The translations under genes were made by a program, and so were the position numbers. DNA of 64,000 nt from Lachnoclostridium sp. UBA7097 (GTDB lineage: Bacteria; Bacillota; Clostridia; Lachnospirales; Lachnospiraceae): NCBI GenBank assembly GCA_002499945.1, contig DKYP01000100.1:6613-70612 (forward strand), given 5' to 3'. Of the stretch, positions 46,219 to 54,795 are shown in pieces. Every line of letters begins with the position of its first letter. The stretch's first letter is position 1. Below the pieces are notes generated by a model. It ran no database searches and was not told the DNA's origin. It was given only the letters and a program-made list of their open reading frames with translations.

Positions 46219-47085
46219 ATGGGAAAATTAAGGACAAGCTGCTGCATTAAGGTGCTTCTTATATTTGGCGGTATTATACTTATGCAGTTCTTTGCTGCCT
46301 TTATATATATATTTGCCAGTATTTTTATAATGGTATTTTCAGGTGCATCTTATACTGATGTGTTAAACAGTGTTTCAGAAACAGGACTTGCCAGCACAGA
46401 CAGCGTTATGTGGATATCTGCAATCAGTGCCTCCCTTTCAATGCTCTGGTGCCTGGTCCTTTATTTGCGTTCCAGCTGGCGTGTAAAAGGCATGGATTAC
46501 AGGAAAGTATTTTCACCTGCTAATATTGCTGCCATAGCTGCCACTGGCCTGGGAGGGTGTATAGTGCTCACGGTATTTTTATCAATGCTTATAAACCTGT
46601 TCCCGTCTTCATTTAATAATTATAATGAACTTATGTCAAACTTTGACAGCAGCGGCGGGATACTTACATTTGCCTATGTACTGGTAATAGGCCCAGCATC
46701 AGAAGAACTGATATTCCGCGGGGCAATATTTGACAGGATGCACCTGGCATTCCCGTTCTGGACAGCCAATGCACTGCAGGCACTTTTATTTGGTATATAC
46801 CATATGAACCTGGTGCAGGGAATATATGCCTTCCTGCTCGGGATGGTACTTGGAATGGTAATTTATTCAACAGGCAGTATATTGTGTTCAATAGCAGTGC
46901 ATATGGTATTTAATTCAACTTCGTATATTATACAGTTTATCTTTAACGGGAAGTCTGCAGTGATGGGAGTCTTATTCTTATTCTGCATTATAATGTCAAT
47001 AATTATATTGGCATTTAGCCTGCATTATTATATAATTAAATGTAATGAAAAATATAAATGGGAGAAAAATAAAGGAAGGGGATAA
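46219..47085 (+). CDS. CPBP-family intramembrane metalloprotease (CAAX/Abi-like)
   Basis: A 288-residue membrane protein with about seven or eight helices. The family motifs are EE(x)xxR in PASEELIFRGAIFD (residues ~160-170), FxxxH in LFGIYHMNLVQG, and the third HMVFNSTSY. All are intact, so it is a predicted intramembrane protease. In Gram-positive bacteria these proteins are linked to bacteriocin immunity or regulated proteolysis, but there is no bacteriocin gene near. It is followed after 3 bp by the EAL-domain gene, so the two are probably one operon. Confidence 0.88.
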   Translation: MGKLRTSCCIKVLLIFGGIILMQFFAAFIYIFASIFIMVFSGASYTDVLNSVSETGLASTDSVMWISAISASLSMLWCLVLYLRSSWRVKGMDYRKVFSPANIAAIAATGLGGCIVLTVFLSMLINLFPSSFNNYNELMSNFDSSGGILTFAYVLVIGPASEELIFRGAIFDRMHLAFPFWTANALQALLFGIYHMNLVQGIYAFLLGMVLGMVIYSTGSILCSIAVHMVFNSTSYIIQFIFNGKSAVMGVLFLFCIIMSIIILAFSLHYYIIKCNEKYKWEKNKGRG

Positions 47086-47088
47086 TTT

Positions 47089-48768
47089 ATGGGGGAAAAG
47101 CTGGACAGATTTGAACAGTTTGATGATGTATTTAAAATAATTTCAAAATGTACAGACGACTATTTGTTTATATTAGATTTTATAGAAGACCATTATAATA
47201 TTACAGAACGTGCAGCAGAGGTATTTAATATTCCTGGCAATGATTTTTATAATGCTACAGAAATACTAAATAATGTTGTCCATCCTGAAGACAGGAAGAT
47301 GCTTTCTGATAACCTGGAGAAGATTAAGGCAGGGGAAAGTGATTGCCATGACCTTGAATATAAGTGGATTAACAAGGATGGAGAACCTGTGTGGATAAGC
47401 TGCCGTGGACAGGTTATCCGCAATGAACAGGGAAAAGCACATTTCCTTATAGGAAGGGTGTCAGAGCTTGGCAGGAAGAACAAGATTGATAATGTAACAG
47501 GGCTTTACCGTGAAATCAGCCTGCGCCAGAATATTGTCCAGATGGGGAAATGTGGCACAAAAGGGTTTCTTCTGCTTATAGGAATAGATAACTTTAAAGA
47601 TATAAATGAAAGGTATACCAAGGAAGTTGGCAATACTACATTAAAAGGGCTGGCAAAGTGTGTCAAAAAGGCAGCAGGCAGCACGGCAGAGGTTTACCGT
47701 ATGAGCGGTGATGAAATTATGGTTTTGTGCAAAAATATTGTTTCTGCCAGTAATGACCCTGCCAGGAATATGTATAAAAAAATAAGGGCTGCAGTTGATG
47801 AAAGGATAGGCGAAAAGGGATACAGGCTTTTTTATACAATATCAGGCGGATATGTGTATTTTACAGAAAAAGATAAATTTGATTTTAATTATATCGAAAA
47901 GGCAGAGTTTGCATTAAGGATTGCCAAAATACGTGGCAAAAATATGTGTATATGTTATGAACAGAACGATTATGATGAATATGTACAAAAGCTTGAAATG
48001 CAGGAAGCGTTAAGGAAAGCCGCTGAAAATGGTTTTGAAGGTTTTGAGCTTTATTACCAGCCTATTGTAAATATGGAGAAGGCCTGTATTCATGGGGCAG
48101 AAGCACTTTTAAGGTGGCGGAATGAAAAGTTTGGCATGGTTTCACCAGGAATATTTATACCGCTTCTTGAAGAAAGCGGGCTTATAATACCAGTAGGACG
48201 CTGGGTTATTGAAGAGGCTATGCGCCAGTGCCTTAAATGGCAGGAAAAATGCCCTGGCTTCCGGGTAAATATAAATATTTCATTTGTCCAGCTTAAGAAG
48301 AGCAATGTAATAAGTGATATTGATGCATATATTGAAAAATATGGTTTTAGCAGCGATAATGTATTATTTGAAATTACGGAAAGCGGTGAACTGGAATCAG
48401 GTTATGCTACACAAAATATCCTTGAATCATTCCATAGAAGAAGCTTAAACCTTGCAATAGATGACTTCGGGACGGGTTATTCAAACCTGCGCTATATTAA
48501 GGAAATGATGTTTAACCTTGTAAAAATTGACCAGGCATTTATAAGAGGGATAAAATCCAGCCAGTATGATTATATGGTTGTTAAGCAGTTTACAGAACTT
48601 GCACACAGCCTGAATTTAAAAGTGTGCTATGAGGGTGTTGAAACAGAAGAGGATTTTAAATGTGTAATGGAATTAAAACCAGATTATATACAGGGGTTTT
48701 ATTTTTCAAGACCTGTGCCAGTAGCAGAATTTGAAGAAAAATTTCTTGGAAAAGAGGATATGTATTGA
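47089..48768 (+). CDS. PAS-GGDEF-EAL protein, predicted c-di-GMP phosphodiesterase
   Basis: 559 residues, no membrane segment. Residues ~20-125 form a PAS-like sensor (WINKDGEPVWISCRGQVIRN). Residues ~135-295 are a GGDEF domain whose active site reads MSGDEIMVL instead of GGDEF, so cyclase activity is doubtful. Residues ~310-555 are an EAL domain with GAEALLRW, the DDFGTGYSNL loop, VKIDQAF and YEGVETEED, all intact. The net activity is therefore predicted to be hydrolysis of c-di-GMP, perhaps activated by GTP binding to the degenerate GGDEF. A GGAAGGGG site precedes ATG 47089. Together with cheR, it suggests a motile or biofilm-forming lifestyle. Confidence 0.92.
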   Translation: MGEKLDRFEQFDDVFKIISKCTDDYLFILDFIEDHYNITERAAEVFNIPGNDFYNATEILNNVVHPEDRKMLSDNLEKIKAGESDCHDLEYKWINKDGEPVWISCRGQVIRNEQGKAHFLIGRVSELGRKNKIDNVTGLYREISLRQNIVQMGKCGTKGFLLLIGIDNFKDINERYTKEVGNTTLKGLAKCVKKAAGSTAEVYRMSGDEIMVLCKNIVSASNDPARNMYKKIRAAVDERIGEKGYRLFYTISGGYVYFTEKDKFDFNYIEKAEFALRIAKIRGKNMCICYEQNDYDEYVQKLEMQEALRKAAENGFEGFELYYQPIVNMEKACIHGAEALLRWRNEKFGMVSPGIFIPLLEESGLIIPVGRWVIEEAMRQCLKWQEKCPGFRVNINISFVQLKKSNVISDIDAYIEKYGFSSDNVLFEITESGELESGYATQNILESFHRRSLNLAIDDFGTGYSNLRYIKEMMFNLVKIDQAFIRGIKSSQYDYMVVKQFTELAHSLNLKVCYEGVETEEDFKCVMELKPDYIQGFYFSRPVPVAEFEEKFLGKEDMY

Positions 48769-48835
48769 TTTTTTATGCTGCCTGCAAATTATGGAATGGT
48801 GGCATATGTTAAACAGTTGATGAGGGTTTTTAGAT

Positions 48836-49945
48836 ATGGATAAGAATATTTTCAGGATAAAAAAATTTATTGCGCTTTTCCTGGCAATAAGCCTTGCACT
48901 GGCAGGGTGCAGCCAGGTTACAGTACAAAACAGTTCAAACAGTACGTCAAATAAAGAAAAAAGCCAGGCTAATAATGTATCTGCAACAGGAAGTGGAAAC
49001 CTTGAAGTGCATTTTATTGATGTAGGGCAGGGAAGTTCTACACTTATAGAAAGTAACGGGCATTATATGCTTATAGATGGCGGTGACAGCAAATATGCAT
49101 CAAGGGTGGTTTCGTACCTGGATGATGAAGATGCCAGAAAGCTTGACTATGTTATTGCCACACATTATGATGCAGACCATTTAAATGGTGTGGTTGGTGC
49201 ACTGGAAGCATATGATGCTGATGTTGTAATAGCACCGGATTACAAGGCAGAAAGCAAGATTTACCAGTCATTTACAAGGGTTATGAAAGAAAAAGGCATT
49301 AAGATTACATATCCGGAAACTGGTAAAAAATATAAAATAGGTGATGCAGAATTTACAATACTTGCACCAAATGATACACATTATGATGATGCCAATGATT
49401 ATTCAGTTGCAATTAAGCTTGTTAATGGAAATAATACATTTATACTTACAGGTGATGCAGAGATTGAAAGTGAATATGAGATGCTTGAAACAGGAATTGA
49501 TTTGTCATGTGATGTATACCTTGCAGGACACCACGGCAGCAGATATTCTTCTTCTGAGGCATTTTTGCAGGCAATGCAGCCGGAAAGTGTTGTTATAAGT
49601 GCAGGTAAAAATAACAAGTATGGACACCCATCGGATGAAGCAATGGCAAGGATTAATGCAATGGGATGTGATGTATACCGCACTGACCAGCTTGGGGATA
49701 TAATTGCAACAAGCGATGGAAAAAATATAAAATTTAATGTTAAAAAATCTTTCGGAGGGAGTAAGAAGAAAAAGAACAGCACTACAAAGACAAAAGGGGA
49801 ATTTATAGGAAATGTTAATTCCAAAAAATTCCATGAAAAAGACTGTGGTTCAGTCCCTGATGAAGAAAACAGGGTGTATTTTAATACAGCAGATGAAGCA
49901 GAAAGTGCAGGGTATGAGCCTTGTGGTAATTGCAAGCCGGAGTAA
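48836..49945 (+). CDS. Lipoprotein with ComEC-type metallo-beta-lactamase fold
   Basis: A 369-residue predicted lipoprotein. The signal peptide ends with lipobox LALAGCSQ (Cys25). After a Ser/Asn-rich linker, the metallo-beta-lactamase domain shows IDVGQGSSTLIES, ATHYDADHLNGVVGAL (HxxxDH), FILTGDAE and LAGHHGSRYS, as in the C-terminal domain of ComEC and its secreted relatives. The last ~55 residues form a Cys-containing module (FHEKDCGSV, YEPCGNCKPE), like the zinc-binding module often found at the end of such hydrolases. Known relatives degrade DNA or nucleotides outside the cell; the substrate here is inferred. It stands in its own transcription unit. Confidence 0.85.
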   Translation: MDKNIFRIKKFIALFLAISLALAGCSQVTVQNSSNSTSNKEKSQANNVSATGSGNLEVHFIDVGQGSSTLIESNGHYMLIDGGDSKYASRVVSYLDDEDARKLDYVIATHYDADHLNGVVGALEAYDADVVIAPDYKAESKIYQSFTRVMKEKGIKITYPETGKKYKIGDAEFTILAPNDTHYDDANDYSVAIKLVNGNNTFILTGDAEIESEYEMLETGIDLSCDVYLAGHHGSRYSSSEAFLQAMQPESVVISAGKNNKYGHPSDEAMARINAMGCDVYRTDQLGDIIATSDGKNIKFNVKKSFGGSKKKKNSTTKTKGEFIGNVNSKKFHEKDCGSVPDEENRVYFNTADEAESAGYEPCGNCKPE

Positions 49946-49998
49946 TATCTGCAGAATTTGCAATACCAGTTTTTGATGAAAATAATGATGTTTTGCGG

Positions 49999-50140
49999 TA
50001 TAATGTATTTCATGCAGAATTGGTGATAAGACATTCTGAAGATAGAAAGTTGTATTTATATGATATTATAAACATAAAAAAAGAAACGGGCACCCCGCTT
50101 GAGCCATAAGCTGTACGGTAAAAAACCCGCCTCTTTTTAT
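49999..50140 (+). promoter_or_regulatory. miaB leader: -10 element and terminator-like hairpin
   Basis: TATAAT at 49999-50004 (weak -35) could start a ~170-nt leader. In it AAAAAGA then CGGG (from ~50078) pairs with CCCG then TCTTTTT (to ~50138) around a long loop, followed by an AT-rich stretch. It may be the terminator of the upstream gene or an attenuator of miaB. Confidence 0.4.
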
Positions 50141-50176
50141 ATAGTTTATAACAGAAAGGAAAAAAAGTCAAGAGAT

Positions 50177-51640
50177 ATGTATCAGGAAATTGATTTAAAT
50201 AAAATAGACATAAATTCAAATCCCCCGATGGAAGAACCAGCCAGACAATATTATTTTATGGCAAAATGCCGGGAATGGGTTCAGGAATTTGAACGGAAAA
50301 ATGACCGCCGCCCAACCGCGCTTATTCAGACCTTTGGCTGCCAGATGAATGCAAGGGATTCTGAAAAAATTCTTGGTATCCTTAAATGTATTGGGTATAC
50401 AGAGGCTGGTTCAGAGGATGCAGACCTTGTTGTGTTTAATACATGTACTGTCAGGGAAAATGCCAATCTTAAAGTGTATGGGCGTATCGGGCAACTTAAA
50501 AAGTATAAAGCAAAGAACCCTGGAATGGTAACTATGGTCTGCGGGTGCATGATGCAGGAGAAAGAGGCTGTTGAAAAGATTAAGAAAAGTTATAAAAATG
50601 TTGATATAATATTTGGTACACATAATATATATAAATTTGCTGAACTTCTTGCAATGAAAGTGCTTGATGAACCAGACAGCAAAAAGATGGTAATTGATGT
50701 ATGGGAGGATGCTACGGAGATTGTGGAAAGCCTGCCTGCGGAAAGGAAATATCCTTTTAAGAGTGGTGTAAATATTATGTACGGCTGCAATAATTTCTGT
50801 AGTTATTGTATAGTGCCTTATGTGCGTGGCAGGGAAAGGAGCAGGAAACCAGAAGATATTATTGAGGAGATAGAAGGGCTTGTAAAAGATGGTGTTTCAG
50901 AAGTTATGTTGCTTGGCCAGAATGTTAATTCTTATGGCAAGAACCTTGAAGAGCCTGTAACTTTTACAGAGCTTCTTGAAAGGGTGGAGGGCATAAACGG
51001 GCTTAAGCGGATACGTTTTATGACTTCGCATCCAAAGGATTTGTCAGATGGCCTTATAGAATTTATGGGACGTTCAGAAAAGCTTTGCAGGCATATACAT
51101 CTTCCTTTGCAGTCAGGCAGCAACAGGCTTCTTAAGATTATGAACCGCCATTATACCAAAGAAGATTATCTTCTGCTTGTGGATAAGATAAGAAAAGCTG
51201 TACCAGATATTGCAATTACAACAGATATAATAACAGGATTTCCTGGTGAAACAGAAGAGGATTTTAAAGAAACGCTTGATGTGGTAGAAAAAGTTTGTTA
51301 TGATAATGCCTTTACATTTATATACAGCAAGCGTACAGGGACACCCGCTGCTTCAATGGACAACCAGGTACCAGAGGATGTTGTAAAGGAGAGGTTTGAC
51401 AGGCTTTTAGAGGCAGTACATGGCAGCACAGCCAGGAAGGCAGGGCAATACCTGGGAAAGACTTATGATGTGCTGGTTGAGGAAATTAATGCACAGGAAG
51501 AAGGGTATGTAACAGGAAGGACAGGACAGAATTATTTAGTGCATTTTAAGGGCAGTAAAGACCTTATAGGAAAGATTGTACCTGTTAAATTATGTGAAAG
51601 CAGGGGATTTTATTATTATGGGGAATTAGCAGGGGATTAA
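50177..51640 (+). CDS. miaB: tRNA-2-methylthio-N6-dimethylallyladenosine synthase MiaB
   Basis: A radical-SAM methylthiotransferase modifying A37 of tRNAs reading UNN codons. The N-terminal MTTase domain has QTFGCQMNARDSEKI, then NTCTVRENA and VCGCMMQE. The radical-SAM motif CNNFCSYCIVPYVRGRERSR is near residue 200, and a TRAM domain ends the protein. I chose ATG 50177 (MYQEIDLN); the ribosome site is poor or distant, and the frame stays open back to 50099 through the leader hairpin. About 487 residues. The dGTPase gene follows after 1 bp. Confidence 0.94.
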   Translation: MYQEIDLNKIDINSNPPMEEPARQYYFMAKCREWVQEFERKNDRRPTALIQTFGCQMNARDSEKILGILKCIGYTEAGSEDADLVVFNTCTVRENANLKVYGRIGQLKKYKAKNPGMVTMVCGCMMQEKEAVEKIKKSYKNVDIIFGTHNIYKFAELLAMKVLDEPDSKKMVIDVWEDATEIVESLPAERKYPFKSGVNIMYGCNNFCSYCIVPYVRGRERSRKPEDIIEEIEGLVKDGVSEVMLLGQNVNSYGKNLEEPVTFTELLERVEGINGLKRIRFMTSHPKDLSDGLIEFMGRSEKLCRHIHLPLQSGSNRLLKIMNRHYTKEDYLLLVDKIRKAVPDIAITTDIITGFPGETEEDFKETLDVVEKVCYDNAFTFIYSKRTGTPAASMDNQVPEDVVKERFDRLLEAVHGSTARKAGQYLGKTYDVLVEEINAQEEGYVTGRTGQNYLVHFKGSKDLIGKIVPVKLCESRGFYYYGELAGD

Positions 51641-51641
51641 T

Positions 51642-52691
51642 ATGGGAGAGGAAAATATTTTAATAAATCTAAGGCAGAAACAGGAAGCAAGGGAACACCA
51701 GATATTAAGCAGGTATGCTTCATTTGCAGACCAGACACAGGGAAGGGACAGGGAAGAACCACAGTGCGATATAAGGACAGATTACCAGCGTGACCGTGAC
51801 AGGATTATCCACTGCAAGGCATTCAGGCGTCTTAAAGACAAGACACAGGTTTTTCTTTCACCAGAGAGCGACCATTACAGGACCCGCCTTACCCATACCC
51901 TGGAGGTGGCACAGAATGCAAGGACGCTTGCAAGGGCACTTATGCTTAATGAAGACCTTGTAGAAGCCATTGCACTCGGGCATGACCTTGGGCATACACC
52001 ATTTGGCCATGCAGGGGAAAGTGCGTTAAATGAAATAACAAAGGATAGTGGCGGTTTCCACCATAACATGCAGAGTGTAAGGGTAGTTGAAGTCCTGGAA
52101 AAAGGCGGCAGGGGGTTAAACCTTACCAAAGAAGTGAGGGATGGCATATTAAACCACCGGACTGCATCAGAACCGCATACACTTGAAGGCAAAATTGTGC
52201 GTTTTTCAGATAAAATTGCATATATAAATTCTGATATAGATGATTCTATACGTGCAGGAATAATTTCAGAAAAAGAGATTCCAAAAGAACTGTCAGATGT
52301 CCTTGGTGACAGCACTAATAAAAGGCTTAATACACTTGTGCATGATATTGTAAAAAACAGCGGAGGTAAAAATAATATATGTATGTCAGAAGAAGTTAAG
52401 AAAAGCATGTCCGGGCTTAGAAGCTACCTCTTTAAAAATGTTTACAGAAACCCGCTGGCAAAAAGGGAAGAACAGAAAGTAAAGCACTTAATAGAACAGC
52501 TTTATGAGTATTATATAAAGAATATAGAAAAACTTCCAGATGAATTTATTAATATGATAGAAAACGGGGAAACAAAAGAAAGGGCAGTATGCGATTTTAT
52601 TGCATGTATGAGTGACAGGTATGCAATTAACCTTTATAAAGAGATTATGATACCTAAATCATGGAGTATAAGAAGCATAGAACACAGATAA
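51642..52691 (+). CDS. dgt: Deoxyguanosinetriphosphate triphosphohydrolase-like protein
   Basis: An HD-domain hydrolase of 349 residues. Landmarks are RDRDRIIHCKAFRRLKDKTQ and DHYRTRLTHTLEVAQNARTL near residues 46-90. The metal-binding HD lies in ALGHDLGHTPFGHAGE, and a later conserved LEGKIVRFSDKIAYIN follows. Family members cleave dNTPs to the nucleoside and triphosphate, controlling dNTP pools; some act in anti-phage defence by depleting dNTPs. Here it follows miaB and precedes the small toxin locus. A primase-linked dgt is typical in Clostridia (dgt-dnaG), but here dgt is 49 kb away from dnaG. Confidence 0.9.
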   Translation: MGEENILINLRQKQEAREHQILSRYASFADQTQGRDREEPQCDIRTDYQRDRDRIIHCKAFRRLKDKTQVFLSPESDHYRTRLTHTLEVAQNARTLARALMLNEDLVEAIALGHDLGHTPFGHAGESALNEITKDSGGFHHNMQSVRVVEVLEKGGRGLNLTKEVRDGILNHRTASEPHTLEGKIVRFSDKIAYINSDIDDSIRAGIISEKEIPKELSDVLGDSTNKRLNTLVHDIVKNSGGKNNICMSEEVKKSMSGLRSYLFKNVYRNPLAKREEQKVKHLIEQLYEYYIKNIEKLPDEFINMIENGETKERAVCDFIACMSDRYAINLYKEIMIPKSWSIRSIEHR

Positions 52692-52729
52692 ACAGGAAGT
52701 AAAAAAGATTTAAAATGTATATAAAACTA

Positions 52730-52758
52730 TTGACATTTTCAGAATCTGGCTGTATTAT
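52730..52758 (+). promoter_or_regulatory. Promoter of the putative antisense RNA
   Basis: Consensus TTGACA (52730-52735), 17-bp spacer and TATTAT (52753-52758); an overlapping TATAAT lies at 52756-52761. It is one of the strongest promoters in the window, yet no protein-coding gene follows. Confidence 0.8.
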
Positions 52759-52765
52759 AATATAC

Positions 52766-52838
52766 AGCTAGGAAGCAAAAATAGATGTAGAAATGTCATG
52801 AAACCAAAAAAACCAGAGTGTCGGCTCTGGTTTTTTCC
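52766..52838 (+). ncRNA. Putative antisense RNA (RatA-like antitoxin)
   Basis: A short transcript of about 70-75 nt is predicted from the strong promoter at 52730-52758 to the terminator at 52811-52836. It runs convergent to the 30-residue toxin gene at 52973-52881, and the two RNAs would overlap in the shared terminator region. This matches the 3'-overlap layout of known type I systems such as TxpA/RatA of Bacillus subtilis. Exact ends are inferred. Confidence 0.6.
52811..52836. terminator. Bidirectional terminator shared by toxin and antisense RNA
   Basis: AACCAGAG (52811-52818) and CTCTGGTT (52825-52832) form an 8-bp stem with a T-run on the plus strand and an A-run before it that gives Ts on the minus strand. 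Confidence 0.88.
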
Positions 52839-52880
52839 TGTCTATAAAGGCAGAATACATATTTTCAGGCTGTTTGCTGC

Positions 52881-52973
52881 CTAATCATTATTTTCGTCCA
52901 GCCATTTGCATATGTAGTAACTTACTACATTTGCCGTAATGGAAACAAAGACAGACATAAGAATTTCTGTCAT
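52881..52973 (-). CDS. Type I toxin-like 30-residue membrane peptide
   Basis: A very short gene, easily missed. ATG 52973 is preceded by a strong AGGGGGTGAGG site, and the 30 codons end at TAG 52881. The peptide starts MTEILMSVFVSITANVVSYY, a single hydrophobic helix of ~18 residues, and ends in a charged CKWLDENND tail. This architecture (short membrane helix, aromatic pair, charged C-terminus) is that of Fst/TxpA-like and related clostridial small toxins. A -10-like TATAAT lies upstream on the minus strand near 53019-53024. An antisense transcript is predicted at its 3' side. Toxicity is inferred. A small membrane regulator of another kind is possible. Confidence 0.7.
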   Translation of the reverse strand: MTEILMSVFVSITANVVSYYICKWLDENND

Positions 52974-53149
52974 GAAACCTCACCCCCTTTCTGCTGGAGG
53001 TACGGCAGCAGTTTAATTATATCATATTCCAGTGTATTATTCTATTGTTTTTCCTTTTAAAAATTTTTTTAAACTTTTGTCAGATTTTAATGTTATAAAA
53101 AGTGTTATATATGAAGGCATGTAAGAACCAGCAGGAAAGGAGGTAAATT

Positions 53150-53659
53150 ATGGATACAGGCCGTAATGTAGAAGAACTTTTTGGACGTTATTCTGATATG
53201 GTTTACAGGATTGCCATATCATATGGAAATAATGTGCAGATGGCAGAGGATGTTGTCCAGGAAGTGTTTTTACGTTTTTTAAAGAAGAGACCAGATTTTA
53301 AAAGTAGTGAACATGAAAAGGCGTGGTTTATCCGTGTGACAGTGAATTGCTGTAAGAGCCTGCTTTCTTCTGCATGGATAAAGCGTGTCCAGCCATTAGA
53401 AGATACCATGCAGGCAGAGATTTTATTTAAGGACAGCGGCAGCAGCAGTTTATATGAACTGGTGTCAGGGCTTCCGGCAAAATACAGCACTGTATTATAT
53501 CTGCGTTATTATGAGGAATACAAAGTAAAGGAGATTGCGAAAATCCTCCATATAACACCAAACCTTGTATCAGCCAGGATTGCCCGTGCAAAGAAAATGA
53601 TTAAGCAGGAGTTATTAAAAGAAAGGAAGTGTTTTAAAGATGAAACAGGAATTATTTAA
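53150..53659 (+). CDS. ECF-type RNA polymerase sigma factor
   Basis: A 169-residue sigma-70 family protein with region 2 (YSDMVYRIAISYGNNVQMAEDVVQEVFLRFL in part, residues ~13-43) and region 4 (LYLRYYEEYKVKEIAKILHI followed by TPNLVSARIARAKK). GGAAAGGAGG precedes ATG 53150. Its end overlaps the start of the next gene by 20 bp, the usual arrangement of an ECF factor with its anti-sigma. The upstream 26-bp motif at 53065-53090 is repeated after the operon (54660-54685), so it may be the ECF-dependent control region. The protein is not closely similar to the ECF factor at 23663. Confidence 0.9.
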   Translation: MDTGRNVEELFGRYSDMVYRIAISYGNNVQMAEDVVQEVFLRFLKKRPDFKSSEHEKAWFIRVTVNCCKSLLSSAWIKRVQPLEDTMQAEILFKDSGSSSLYELVSGLPAKYSTVLYLRYYEEYKVKEIAKILHITPNLVSARIARAKKMIKQELLKERKCFKDETGII

Positions 53660-54641
53660 AGAAATGTATAATGGGATACAGATGGACAGGGAACAGAAAG
53701 AAAGGATATTGTCAAATATTAAAGCAGAGGAAAGTAAAAAGAGGATAAAGGCAGGCAGGAAACTTCCTGTACCAGCCATTGCTACAGCCTGTGCCTGTGT
53801 AATGCTGTTTGCAGGCGTGCCTGTACTTGCAGCAAATACAGGAATAGTGGACAGTATAGTACAGGCTTTTGGTTTATTTAGCATAGACAAACCTGAAGTT
53901 ACAGAGGAACAGAAAAAAATATATTCAGAATATGGAAATGTGCTGGATAATGAAATTAAACTTGAAGGCGGTACCCTTAAATTTGATGCAGTTGTATGTG
54001 ACAAAAATTATATATGTATTCCTTTTTCTGTTATAAATCCAGATAATACAGCCAAAAAAAGAGTACACAATGAGAACTTAAGGTTCTTTCTGGCAGGAAG
54101 TAAGTCTGATTATCCAATGGGTATGATTACTATGTTTCCACAAGTCCAGGAAGATGGAAGCTTAAAAGGCTGTTACCAGTTAAATGTAGAAGAAGAAATA
54201 AATCCAGGAGATAAGATACTGGTAAAAAGAGCAGAAAAATGGGATGATGATAAATATGATTTAGTTTCAGAATTTAATATCCAAAAGATTGCAGAAAGCT
54301 GTAATATACCAGTAGATAAGGAACTGCTAAAGAAGAAAGATATGGGTCAAATCTATAGCATGGAGATTTCACCATTATCATTAAGAATAGAGGGAAAGAA
54401 TAAACAGGGAGATGCCCGGAAAAGTTACAGGGAAGATATATTTTATTATGATATAACAGTTGAATTAAAAGATGGTACTATTATAAAACAAGCTGATACA
54501 GGCCAGTGGGGCAGGGAAAGTGAAAATGATACTTACATCAGGACTGTATTATTTGCAGCACCAGTTGATGTAAGTAAAGTTGCAGGAGTACGTATAAAAA
54601 GTTTGGACAAAGAGTTATGGATTCCAGCAGGGAATTTATAA
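53640..54641 (+). CDS. DUF4179-like membrane protein, putative anti-sigma factor
   Basis: A 333-residue protein, cytoplasmic for ~40 residues (MKQELFKEMYNGIQMDREQK, a short helical part typical of DUF4179 anti-sigma-like proteins). One membrane helix follows (VPAIATACACVMLFAGVPVLA, residues ~42-62), then a large outer domain of beta character with GGTLKFDAVVCDKNYICIPF and a C-terminal KVAGVRIKSLDKELWIP. Such proteins are usually encoded directly after an ECF sigma factor. Overlap by 20 bp fits co-translation. The 3' end is partly duplicated just downstream (54689-54745). Confidence 0.8.
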   Translation: MKQELFKEMYNGIQMDREQKERILSNIKAEESKKRIKAGRKLPVPAIATACACVMLFAGVPVLAANTGIVDSIVQAFGLFSIDKPEVTEEQKKIYSEYGNVLDNEIKLEGGTLKFDAVVCDKNYICIPFSVINPDNTAKKRVHNENLRFFLAGSKSDYPMGMITMFPQVQEDGSLKGCYQLNVEEEINPGDKILVKRAEKWDDDKYDLVSEFNIQKIAESCNIPVDKELLKKKDMGQIYSMEISPLSLRIEGKNKQGDARKSYREDIFYYDITVELKDGTIIKQADTGQWGRESENDTYIRTVLFAAPVDVSKVAGVRIKSLDKELWIPAGNL

Positions 54642-54659
54642 TTTGTATGCAATTATGTA

Positions 54660-54745
54660 TTTTTTAAACTTGTGCCAGATTTTAAAACTGGTTGATGTAA
54701 GTGAAGTTACAGGAGTACGTATAAAGAGTGCAGATAAGAGCCAGC
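54660..54745 (+). pseudogene. Scar of a deleted second ECF/DUF4179 cassette
   Basis: Bases 54660-54685 match the region upstream of the ECF gene (53065-53090) in 24 of 26 positions. Bases ~54691-54740 match the 3' end of the DUF4179-like gene (54563-54612), still encoding VDVSEVTGVRIKS against VDVSKVAGVRIKS. Upstream motif and gene tail are joined with everything between missing. This is best explained by tandem duplication and then internal deletion. No intact gene remains. Confidence 0.65.
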
Positions 54746-54780
54746 TAATCATTGTAAGATTTCTGGCTCTGTTTATTTTT
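54737..54780 (+). terminator. Terminator after the ECF/DUF4179 operon
   Basis: AGAGCCAG (54737-54744) pairs with CTGGCTCT (54763-54770), followed by GTTTATTTTT. Confidence 0.8.
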
Positions 54781-54795
54781 ACTGGATAAGCATGT

